From an uncultured Pseudomonadota bacterium (lineage in GTDB: Bacteria > Myxococcota_A > UBA796 > GCA-2862545), in NCBI GenBank assembly GCA_913061235.1, contig CAJXTB010000003.1, positions 310,001 to 374,000 on the forward strand: a DNA stretch of 64,000 nt. Direction: 5' to 3'. Below are positions 15,871 through 23,401 of this stretch, in pieces. The translations under genes and the position numbers were made by a program. Under the pieces are notes generated by a model. The model was not told where the DNA came from. It ran no database searches and was given only the letters and a program-made list of their open reading frames with translations. Position 1 is the first letter of the stretch. The number at the start of each line of letters is the position of its first letter.

Positions 15871-16962
15871 ATGCGATCTGTCGCACTCATCGCACTCGCT
15901 CTCATTCCAGCGTTGGCGTCCGCCACCCCAACCACAGTGGCCCAACAAGGACGTTTACTCGATGCCAATGGGACCCCGCTGCAGGGGCAGCATGACATTC
16001 AATTCCGTTTGTGGGACCTCTCCGAGTCCGCGCAGATCTGGACCGAGACCCACACGCTGCTGCTAAGCGACGGCTATTACAGCACCGTTCTCGGCAACTC
16101 CAGCGCCATCGACTCCACGGTTCTGGATGATGACGACATTGAGCTCGGCTTTGAGATCGACAGCACCGGCGAGCTCGCCACACGTCAACGCTTGAACAGC
16201 GTGCCCTTCGCAGTCGTCGCACACAGCGTTGCAGGAGGCCCGGTTGTCGCCAGCGAAGTGAGCGTGGGAGGGGTAGTCGCTATCGCATCCGACGGAACGG
16301 TTCGCGACACCTTGCAGACCCTCACCTGCGCAGACGACCAAGTCGCCGCATGGGACGCAGCGGGGTCCGCATGGACGTGCACGACCACGGCAGACGCAGA
16401 CACCCTAGCCGCACTCTCCTGCGCAGACGATCAGGTCGCCGCATGGGACGCCACCGGGTCCACCTGGACCTGCACAACCACCACAGACGCAGACACCCTA
16501 GACGAACTGTCATGCACCAACGGCCAAGTCGCCTCGTGGAACAGTAGCGCCGGAGCCTGGAGCTGTACGGGCGTCGTGCCGACTGTGGGCTCTGGCATGC
16601 ACGAGCTGGCCATCGGCGGAAGCACCACGCTCAACACCACTTTTTCGCATGACATCTACACGTGCGGCGGAAGTCATGTGGTGCATGTAGAGGCGGCCAT
16701 GACGCACTGGACAACGGCCTACCGAACCGCCGTGGACAAGATTTTCTACATGGACTCCTACCTGACCCTGAGCGCCGACACCATCCTGGAGAACAGCACA
16801 GCAAACGCCGGTAGCTGGTCCTTCGAGCGTGTGGTGACCGGCAACACTGTCAATGGGGACACCAGTAATCGGCTGCGCATCACCCACAACGCAGGCTCGT
16901 ACCATGGCGGAGCTCAATACTATATTTTCGTGCGGTCTACCTGTCCCACCTACGAGATGTAA
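15871..16962 (+). CDS. Secreted protein with 31-residue CADDQ repeats, paralogue of the protein at 2908
   Basis: I chose the ATG at 15871, since GGAGA lies 4 nt upstream and it gives a clean signal peptide (MRSVALIALALIPALASA); an ATG at 15796 would add 25 basic residues. About 363 residues. The first 110 mature residues (QQGRLLDANGTPLQGQHDI to LNSVPFAVVAHS) match the N-terminal domain of the protein at 2908. Then come three copies of a 31-residue unit built on LSCADDQVAAWDATGSTWTC, each with two Cys. The C-terminal domain of about 125 residues has further Cys. Probably an exported surface or fibre protein of the same family. The two paralogues flank the lipid operon. Confidence 0.72.
   Translation: MRSVALIALALIPALASATPTTVAQQGRLLDANGTPLQGQHDIQFRLWDLSESAQIWTETHTLLLSDGYYSTVLGNSSAIDSTVLDDDDIELGFEIDSTGELATRQRLNSVPFAVVAHSVAGGPVVASEVSVGGVVAIASDGTVRDTLQTLTCADDQVAAWDAAGSAWTCTTTADADTLAALSCADDQVAAWDATGSTWTCTTTTDADTLDELSCTNGQVASWNSSAGAWSCTGVVPTVGSGMHELAIGGSTTLNTTFSHDIYTCGGSHVVHVEAAMTHWTTAYRTAVDKIFYMDSYLTLSADTILENSTANAGSWSFERVVTGNTVNGDTSNRLRITHNAGSYHGGAQYYIFVRSTCPTYEM
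16321..16570 (+). repeat. 93-nt in-frame tandem repeat, three copies
   Basis: Units begin at 16321, 16414 and 16507. Units 1 and 2 are nearly identical; unit 3 has diverged and is incomplete. Each encodes 31 residues with paired Cys and ends in an Asp-Ala-Asp-Thr-Leu stretch. Confidence 0.9.
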
Positions 16963-17234
16963 AGCAACCACTCCCGCCTGAATGCGCCGAAGGACCTGTG
17001 CGGCCCATGAGGCGACGGCCTCCGCTCGACCGCCACTTCTCCATTCACAGCGTGGCCACAGGTGCGCGAATGGGCAAATGCGCCGCCGGCCTGCTCGCGA
17101 AAGCCAACCCACACCTGCCTCGTTCGACAATGAGCAGAGTGCTTTCGTCGCATCAACCCTGCGCCAGCATGGACGTCTTGAGGCGTTCGCGGCCGAAGCC
17201 GACACCCGTTTCGCCAGACTTTCTCAACTTTCGC
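16963..17234. other. Intergenic stretch without recognisable genes
   Basis: I see no frame with protein-like sequence or ribosome site on either strand, no hairpin terminator after the 16962 stop, and no repeat. The end of the stretch leads into the promoter of the first initiator tRNA. Confidence 0.5.
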
Positions 17235-17264
17235 TTGGGCATAGGGGTGTGGTTGGCTTATAGG
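17235..17264 (+). promoter_or_regulatory. Candidate promoter of initiator tRNA copy 1
   Basis: TTGGGC (17235-17240) and TATAGG (17259-17264) are spaced by 18 nt and end 5 nt before the tRNA. The sequence around the -35 (TTCGCTTGG) recurs upstream of copy 2 at about 17487-17495, so part of the promoter was copied too; copy 2 has a weaker TTACAT as possible -10. Confidence 0.45.
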
Positions 17265-17269
17265 GCGTT

Positions 17270-17346
17270 CGTGGGATGGAGCAGCCAGGTAGCTCGCCGG
17301 TCTCATAAGCCGGAGGTCGGGGGTTCAAATCCCTCTCCCGCAACCA
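17270..17346 (+). tRNA. Initiator tRNA-fMet (CAT), copy 1
   Basis: 77 nt with encoded CCA. The acceptor stem is CGTGGGA/TCCCGCA, in which position 1 is C and 72 is A: the unpaired C1xA72 is the classic mark of bacterial initiator tRNA. The D arm GGAGCAGCCAGGTAGCTC and the loop CTCATAA are also typical. In the anticodon stem the pairs are G29-C41, G30-C40 and U31-G39, so the usual third G-C pair of initiators is a wobble here. The T stem is GGGGG/CCCTC with a G50-U64 wobble. Confidence 0.96.
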
Positions 17347-17349
17347 CAA

Positions 17350-17392
17350 AAACAACAAGCCCGCGTTCTTCGGAACGCGGGTTTTGTTGTTT
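17350..17392 (+). terminator. Intrinsic terminator with C(UUCG)G tetraloop, tRNA copy 1
   Basis: Nine perfect pairs, CCCGCGTTC/GAACGCGGG, close on an extra-stable TTCG loop, followed by TTTTGTTGTTT. The upstream AAACAACAA can pair with this tail, so the structure may also stop transcripts from the other strand. Confidence 0.93.
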
Positions 17393-17524
17393 CTGGGCCC
17401 TACTACAGCGATGCCGCTCCAGTTTGAGCCGCGCGAGCAACGCTGGTTCGAGAAGCCCGCACACCAATGCGCGATTGCGCCAACATTCGCTTGGCGTGGC
17501 GCTCCAGTACAGTTACATGCGTGA

Positions 17525-17601
17525 CGTGGGATGGAGCAGCCAGGTAGCTCGCCGGTCTCATAAGCCGGAGGTCGGCGGTTCAAATCCGTCTCCCGCAACC
17601 A
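17525..17601 (+). tRNA. Initiator tRNA-fMet (CAT), copy 2
   Basis: Same 77-nt gene with encoded CCA and the C1xA72 mismatch. It differs from copy 1 only at T-stem positions 51 and 63, where G-C has become C-G, so pairing is kept by a compensatory double change. It is followed by its own copy of the UUCG terminator. Confidence 0.96.
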
Positions 17602-17602
17602 C

Positions 17603-17645
17603 AAACAACAAGCCCGCGTTCTTCGGAACGCGGGTTTTGTTGTTT
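17603..17645 (+). terminator. Intrinsic terminator with C(UUCG)G tetraloop, tRNA copy 2
   Basis: Same stem and loop as after copy 1, with a slightly shorter A tract before it. It lies 68 nt from the stop of the convergent minus-strand gene at 17714, and its A/T symmetry would let it serve both directions. Confidence 0.92.
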
Positions 17646-17713
17646 CGGGTTCAGCATCGCTACACCGCAAGCTCAGCCGTCGCTTGCCACAGCACGTCCC
17701 CTACTCGTGCCGG

Positions 17714-18532
17714 CTAGCGCTTCTGCCCAGCCCGCTGCACTTCGCGCATCGCCCGCGCTCGACCAAGCGCGTCTTCCGCTCGGCCCACAACGTCTTCGGT
17801 CAGTACTGGTGAGCTGGGCAACACAGCGGCATGCAGGTCGCGCAGGGTGGCCATGAGCTGGTCGTGAACCGAGCGGACGCCGCGGTCGACCTCCTGCAGT
17901 TCCGCCTCGGAGGCCCCCAATGCACGATGCGCCTGTATTACAGGGCCGTCGGGTGCCATGCCTCCAACCCGCATCGCCTCGAGCGCTTCGAAGACATTTC
18001 GGGCAGTGGCCCCTGCAACCGGGTCGCGCGACTGAATGTCGGACACCAAGGTTCGCGCTGCGACGAGCACCTCATCGGCAGGTGGCTTGACCACCGCGAC
18101 GCCCGGCCGCGAATCGAACACATGTACGTCGTCCGCGAAGGCGGAGCAGTACGTCGTCATGCCATTGTCGCTGCCGATAAAGACCCGAATCTGCTGTCCA
18201 GCGGGAAGCTCAAACGCATGGGTCGCTGACGTGAGCGTCCCTGTGCGTTGCGTGACCATGCGAACGCCATCCACGTACACCAACTCGCTCAACATGCGGT
18301 TCTTGACCACAATGTTGTGACCGGCAATCTTGCACGAGTACTCTTGTAAGGTGAACAGAGACAAGAGCCCGATGGTGCCGACAAGAAATGTCATTATTGC
18401 AGCTATAATGCCCATTACGACCAGAAACATTGGGTCCAAATCGTACTCCCCAAAACGGACGGATAGGTAACACCGAACGTGTCCACGTTTTCGACGTTGG
18501 AGCCTAACCGTCACCGGCTTTGAGCGAGCCAA
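17714..18532 (-). CDS. Single-pass membrane protein of unknown function
   Basis: Up to 272 residues from a TTG at 18532; the ATG at 18430 gives 238 residues and starts right at the membrane helix (MFLVVMGIIAAIMTFLVGTI), so it may be the true start. After the helix comes a beta-rich domain of about 100 residues with two Cys (YSCKIAGH and TTYCSAF), then a helical C-terminal region of about 120 residues rich in Ala, Glu and Arg (ELQEVDRGVRSVHDQLMATL) that could form a coiled coil. I do not recognise the family. It converges on the second tRNA terminator and has no obvious operon partner. Confidence 0.6.
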   Translation of the reverse strand: MARSKPVTVRLQRRKRGHVRCYLSVRFGEYDLDPMFLVVMGIIAAIMTFLVGTIGLLSLFTLQEYSCKIAGHNIVVKNRMLSELVYVDGVRMVTQRTGTLTSATHAFELPAGQQIRVFIGSDNGMTTYCSAFADDVHVFDSRPGVAVVKPPADEVLVAARTLVSDIQSRDPVAGATARNVFEALEAMRVGGMAPDGPVIQAHRALGASEAELQEVDRGVRSVHDQLMATLRDLHAAVLPSSPVLTEDVVGRAEDALGRARAMREVQRAGQKR

Positions 18533-18623
18533 AATCCCGGCAGCGCCTTCGCACTACCCGCTCGTCAACAACGATGCCCCACCCCACCTAGCGGCGTCGC
18601 CTGGCTCAACTCGGCGCTAGGCC

Positions 18624-19328
18624 TCACACCACGAGCACTCCCTCGGCCACCACGCCGTCCGCCACCGTTCCACTCGCGACCAGCAAAGTGTCTGGCGCGT
18701 AAAATCCGTCGTCACCATTGAGAGTTTGTTCCGCCCCTTCGCTGTACCGGAGGTCTCCGAGAATCTCGCTGACCAAGGCATCGGGTAGATAGACCTGGGT
18801 GGTCAGCTCAGCGACTCCCTCGGCGCGAACCTTCACGTGCAAGTGCACGGCTCGACCCGGATACGAACCCGGCACAATTGCGGTAAATCGCGCAATGCCA
18901 TCGGCATCGGTGAGCTGTTGACCGCGCATGAAGTCTTCGCCTTCGGTGCCAAACCGCGCATACCCGCTGTAGTCTCCGTCCGCGTCCGCTCCCCACAGAT
19001 CGACCTCAGCCCCTTGTATCGGCGCACACGTCCCCTGCTCAACGACCTGAAGGTCCAGCTCGATGACAACGCCATCCACACCTCCGCGAACGTCCATTCG
19101 AACTTGCGGTTCGCCGGGGTAGAACGGACCTGCCGTCTGCGCTCCCGTTCGGTCGACGCACACATCCTCAACGCCCCCGGTGTCCAGGTCGGTTCCGGCG
19201 TCCGTTCCACCCTCTGTGCCATCGCCGGTATCCGGCTCCATTCCAGTGTCATCGTCCGGCACACAGGCTGCCAATCCAGCCGCTGCAAGCGTCACCAAGG
19301 TACGTCGTCGGGTCCAGTCAGCAGGCAT
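18624..19328 (-). CDS. Lipoprotein of the intradiol ring-cleavage dioxygenase family
   Basis: 234 residues. The N-terminus combines a twin-Arg-like WTRRRTLV with a lipobox LAAC, then an Asp/Gly/Thr-rich linker of about 35 residues. The rest is the intradiol dioxygenase fold: AQTAGPFYPG, then GAEVDLWGADADGDYSGY, LTDADGIARFTAIVPGSYPG and RAVHLHVKV. In cytoplasmic catechol dioxygenases two Tyr and two His bind Fe(III); YSGY, YPG and HLH supply candidates. Exported lipoprotein versions are known in many bacteria but their substrates are mostly not. Tat export would allow the metal to be loaded before export. Alone on the minus strand, divergent from tamB. Confidence 0.8.
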   Translation of the reverse strand: MPADWTRRRTLVTLAAAGLAACVPDDDTGMEPDTGDGTEGGTDAGTDLDTGGVEDVCVDRTGAQTAGPFYPGEPQVRMDVRGGVDGVVIELDLQVVEQGTCAPIQGAEVDLWGADADGDYSGYARFGTEGEDFMRGQQLTDADGIARFTAIVPGSYPGRAVHLHVKVRAEGVAELTTQVYLPDALVSEILGDLRYSEGAEQTLNGDDGFYAPDTLLVASGTVADGVVAEGVLVV

Positions 19329-19414
19329 CGTCTTCCTCCAGGGGTGCCACCCTACACTCCACCTGGGTCTTTCGTGGCTGAAGCGCAGTACTTGACGGGT
19401 TCAACGGGGTAGAA

Positions 19415-22400
19415 ATGCCCATGTCCACCCCGGTGCCGTCTCCCAAGCCGCGAACCCGTCGTATTCGTCGAGGTTTAGGCGTGGTCGCTCTGGGGTTGGT
19501 TGGGCTAACAATTGCCGGTACAATCAGCGGTCTGGTCTACCTGCAGACAGACGATTTTCAACGCCGAGTCGTGCCCATCGTGACCTCATTGGTCGCTGAA
19601 CAGACCGGCGAGCAGTTCGACGTAGACCGCATGGTGGTCTCAGTCTGGCCGCCAGCCATTCGCCTGGAAGACGCTGCACTCGTGCACCCAGAGACTGGCG
19701 AAGTCATTGTCAGCGCTCGGGAGATTCGGGCCCCCCTCGTGCTGACGTCTGGCGGTCCGGGGCTTGGAACGCTGCGCCTTGATGGGGTTCACGCCACACT
19801 GCACATCGACAAAGGCACCGGACTCCGTGAGTTTCGCGGCATGAAGAGCGGTGGCAAGCCGATGAGTCGGCTTCCGTGGCAGAACCTCGACATCACCGAC
19901 ACATCGCTCACCCTCATCGTTCCCAATGGTCAGGTCCAGCTGACCGGCCTCACCGTCACTCCAGCCGGCACCCTCGCCCACGTAGATGCTGAGCTAGACG
20001 TCCAGTTCCGGGACTTTCACGACAGCACCGCTATTCACTGGCAAGGCGTGCAGCTCGGCCCCACAGACATCGTGATTCCGGATGTCGGCCTGGCCCTCAA
20101 CAGCCTCCAGACCAGCGGTCGCGCATCTATGAACCTGGACGGCACCTTAGATGTTGCCCTGTCCGCCCATAGTGAGCTGCCCGCCTTCGACGACTTGCTC
20201 GGACATCCACGCTCACTCAGCGGCTCAGCCGACATCGACGTCTGGACGACCGGTCATCCATCGGACCCCGTCGCTGAGGTCACAGCGCTTGTACAAGGCG
20301 CTGGATTGGCGGTTCCTGGGGCCCAAGTCCCCGTCGTCCGCTACCGGTTCGGAGACGTCAGCGCCTCCGCCTTAGTGACCAAGGAAGGCATTGACGTAGT
20401 CGAAGCGCTAGTCTGTTTCCGTGGCATTGAGCGCTGCAATGACCCGGAGAACCCCGACCGCATTGCAGCCACCGCCTTCATCCGCAAAGACCTGTCCCTC
20501 ACAGACGGTCACGTCACCGCAGAAGGCCTGTCGCTCGCACACATCCTGCGGTCAATGGATGCCGCACCCAACCCATGGACCGACTTCAGCGGAGATGCCG
20601 AGGTCACTCTCGAAGGGACTCTCAACCCGTTGTTTCTCGAAGGCCCCTTTGACATCGCTGTCGCCAACTGGCGAACCACTGGCGGTCCCGTCGACCAGCC
20701 CGGGGTGAGCGAGAGTCTGGTGCTGCCTCGCGCATCCGCACGTGGAAACCTAGCGATCCACAAAGACCACATGACCCTAGACGCCCCGTTCGTGCGCGGT
20801 CCAAGCAGTGTCGGTCGCGCCAACATGTACCTCGGCTTCGGACCAAAGGGACCGCTAGACCTCAACGCTGAGCTCACCCAAGCCGACCTGTCCGACTTCC
20901 GGCCCCTCGGCGACTCCAAGCTTGGCGGCACGGGCACGCTGACCGGGCGCCTCTGGGGACCGTTCAACAAGATTCAGTTCGACGGAAGCGGAGATATCAC
21001 CGACTTCACCGTCATTGGCATTGACTGGGCTGATCAGCTGCAAGCCCGCCTGCGCTCACCCGACATGAAGCGCATTGAAGTGCTCGATGCCACCGCTCGC
21101 GTGGGCCAGACGCCGTACACCGGCTCGTACATCCTGGGCTTCGACAACCCCATGTGGATGGACATGGACATCGAGATTCCGGGCGGGCGGGTCGAAGACC
21201 TCGTGCATCTCTTCTTAGACCTGGACGGCATCACCGGAGACGTCTCGGGCACACTCGACATTGAGGGGCCCCTGTTTGATTTGGACGGCGAGGCCCACTT
21301 GGTGGTGGCCGACGCCGAACTGTACGGCGAGCACTTCGATGTTGGCGAAGGCCACGGCTACATGGACACCGGCCTGTTCACCCTCGACGACTTGCGCCTA
21401 TCCCGCCGCAATGGCGCCGAAGGTATCCTGCTCAGAGGCGGAGTAGACCGCGAATGGGCGCTGGACATGGAGGTCGTCGCAGACGGTTTCGCGCTGGAGC
21501 ATCTCGGCAATCTGGCGGACGTCGACATGCCTCTGACCGGCACCGCAAGCATTGCCGCGCGCATCGACAACACGTTGTTCGACCCGGCTCCACGAGGGCA
21601 GCTGTTCATCCGCTCTGCACGCTACAACGGCGAACGCATTGACGACTCGAGCGTGAGCTTTGAGACCGACTACGGTGTGTTGCGCTACACCGGACGCCTG
21701 TTCGGCGGCACCGTTCGCGCCGTCGGAACCTTGGGATTGTGGGGTGAACAGCCTTACTTTATGTCTGCGGGCCTCCAGCGTTTCCAGGCGGGCTGGCTGT
21801 ACCCTCGGGGAGCGGACGGCTCTGACGTAAGCGCCGAGTTCACCGGCGTCATCAACTTGGACGGCAACTTCGGCGCGGACCCAAGCCCAGTCGGCCTGTC
21901 CGCAGACGTCTCCCAGGCGCGCATTGCCTGGAGCACCCACGTGCTCAACCAGACTGGCCCGTGGCACTACCAGCAGCTCGGAGACACCTTCGAGCTGACC
22001 GGCATTGGCCTGGTTGGCGGCGACACGCGCTTCACCCTGACCGAAGGTCGAAAGAACGCCAGCGGTCTGGAGCTTCGCGGAGAGGGAGACGTAGACCTCG
22101 ACCTACTTCGCCTGTTTACTCCTGGACTTCAGCGCGCAGATGGCACGGCACGCGTCAACATGAGTGCGACGGGTCGCGGCAGCAATGTCGACACCATCGT
22201 AGACGTCGACATTGCCGCCGAGCTGTTCCGCCACGAGAGCTTTCCCGGCTCCTTCGAGGACATCCATGGAACAGTACAGGCGACACGAGACGGCTTCACC
22301 CTGACCGACATTGAAGCGAACCTGGGCGGGGGCAGCATTACCGCCGCAGGTCGCATCCTGGCCAAGGAGTGGACACCGTACCGCTGGGACCTGACCACGG

Positions 22401-23401
22401 ACGCACGAGACGTGCAAATCCAGTGGATTGACGAGCTTCCACCCGCCATTGGTGACGCCCAGCTCTCCTTCGATGGCCCGGTAGACGCGCTTCTTTTGGC
22501 CGGGGACGTGCAGATTAACGAGATGGGCTTCACCGACCGCATCGACTGGGAGGACTCGGTCGTTGAGTTCGGGGAGTGGGTCGCGGTGGACTACGTGAGT
22601 CTAGCGGACGACGGATGGTTCGATATCGACGTTAGTGTGGTCGCCGACAACACCATCACCTTGCGCAACAACGTAGCGGAAGGGCGTGCTTCTGCAGACC
22701 TGCAGTTCATCGGCAGCACCGCCAGGCCCGGCATGCAGGGACGCGTTCAGCTCAACGACGCGGTGTTCTTCCTGCAAGACCGCGAGTTCACTGTGGAGCG
22801 CGGGCTGCTGACGTTTGGGGACCCCTGGACCTGGGACCCCATGCTGGACTTCGATCTGGCCACCGACATTCGCAGCCGCGACACGCGCTACCGCGTCAAC
22901 TACTTGGTCCGAGGCCCCTTTTCAAACTGGCGAACCGAGACCCGAAGCGACCCGCCACTGGCCCAAGCGGACATCAACGCACTGCTGTGGTTTGGTGCCA
23001 CGGCGGATGAGCTCGAAGAGCTCGGAGAGCTGCCTCAAGCCCTCGCCCAGGGTGTCGCCGACTTCATCCTCACGGACCTGTTCATCACCCAAGGCCGCGG
23101 CGTGACCGAAGAGATTCGCGTCTTCGACCGAGTGGAGCTGGTCACCGGCGTAGACAGCCGCGGCGAGTACAGCCCGGACCCCAGACTGCTGGTCGAGAAG
23201 CGCTACACAGACGACTTCGACATCACCGTGACAGCCGAACTCAACCCCGTCCAGATCGACAACCAGCTCGTTCGCGCTGCCCTTCGATTGTCGGACCAGT
23301 GGTCGTTGTCGACGTGGTATGCGTCGCAACAGCGCGACCGGGTCTTGTCCATTGGTGGTGCGTACGGAGTGGACTTGCGCGCACGATGGGAGGTCGACTG
23401 A
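19415..23401 (+). CDS. tamB: TamB-family translocation/assembly protein
   Basis: 1,328 residues, in the usual size range of TamB. A basic N-terminus (PRTRRIRRGL) precedes one membrane anchor (about residues 23-45). A very long series of beta-strand repeats follows, as in AsmA/TamB bridges that carry lipids or barrels across the periplasm. The C-terminal 350 residues fit the TamB (DUF490) domain: VNYLVRGPFSNWRTETRSDP, QADINALLWFG and the end YGVDLRARWEVD. Its TGA overlaps the ATG of the Omp85 gene, the usual partner. ATGs at 19415 and 19421 are both possible starts; GGGG lies 6-10 nt upstream. Confidence 0.92.
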   Translation: MPMSTPVPSPKPRTRRIRRGLGVVALGLVGLTIAGTISGLVYLQTDDFQRRVVPIVTSLVAEQTGEQFDVDRMVVSVWPPAIRLEDAALVHPETGEVIVSAREIRAPLVLTSGGPGLGTLRLDGVHATLHIDKGTGLREFRGMKSGGKPMSRLPWQNLDITDTSLTLIVPNGQVQLTGLTVTPAGTLAHVDAELDVQFRDFHDSTAIHWQGVQLGPTDIVIPDVGLALNSLQTSGRASMNLDGTLDVALSAHSELPAFDDLLGHPRSLSGSADIDVWTTGHPSDPVAEVTALVQGAGLAVPGAQVPVVRYRFGDVSASALVTKEGIDVVEALVCFRGIERCNDPENPDRIAATAFIRKDLSLTDGHVTAEGLSLAHILRSMDAAPNPWTDFSGDAEVTLEGTLNPLFLEGPFDIAVANWRTTGGPVDQPGVSESLVLPRASARGNLAIHKDHMTLDAPFVRGPSSVGRANMYLGFGPKGPLDLNAELTQADLSDFRPLGDSKLGGTGTLTGRLWGPFNKIQFDGSGDITDFTVIGIDWADQLQARLRSPDMKRIEVLDATARVGQTPYTGSYILGFDNPMWMDMDIEIPGGRVEDLVHLFLDLDGITGDVSGTLDIEGPLFDLDGEAHLVVADAELYGEHFDVGEGHGYMDTGLFTLDDLRLSRRNGAEGILLRGGVDREWALDMEVVADGFALEHLGNLADVDMPLTGTASIAARIDNTLFDPAPRGQLFIRSARYNGERIDDSSVSFETDYGVLRYTGRLFGGTVRAVGTLGLWGEQPYFMSAGLQRFQAGWLYPRGADGSDVSAEFTGVINLDGNFGADPSPVGLSADVSQARIAWSTHVLNQTGPWHYQQLGDTFELTGIGLVGGDTRFTLTEGRKNASGLELRGEGDVDLDLLRLFTPGLQRADGTARVNMSATGRGSNVDTIVDVDIAAELFRHESFPGSFEDIHGTVQATRDGFTLTDIEANLGGGSITAAGRILAKEWTPYRWDLTTDARDVQIQWIDELPPAIGDAQLSFDGPVDALLLAGDVQINEMGFTDRIDWEDSVVEFGEWVAVDYVSLADDGWFDIDVSVVADNTITLRNNVAEGRASADLQFIGSTARPGMQGRVQLNDAVFFLQDREFTVERGLLTFGDPWTWDPMLDFDLATDIRSRDTRYRVNYLVRGPFSNWRTETRSDPPLAQADINALLWFGATADELEELGELPQALAQGVADFILTDLFITQGRGVTEEIRVFDRVELVTGVDSRGEYSPDPRLLVEKRYTDDFDITVTAELNPVQIDNQLVRAALRLSDQWSLSTWYASQQRDRVLSIGGAYGVDLRARWEVD

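Noticed and set aside
16510-17205. 231-codon minus-strand frame over the end of the second secreted protein
   Set aside because: It is antisense to the clearly coding plus strand for most of its length and contains no motif.
17525-17601. Second Met tRNA as an elongator
   Set aside because: It has the C1xA72 mismatch and the D arm of initiators and is identical to copy 1 except for one flipped T-stem pair.
18430-18532. TTG start at 18532 as firm start of the minus-strand membrane protein
   Set aside because: No ribosome site; the ATG at 18430 fits the membrane helix as well. I left the longer frame with a note because the choice cannot be settled here.
23299-23400. Extension of the Omp85 gene into the end of tamB
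   Set aside because: The added residues are basic and break the signal peptide, while the ATG at 23401 overlaps the tamB stop and starts a clear signal.
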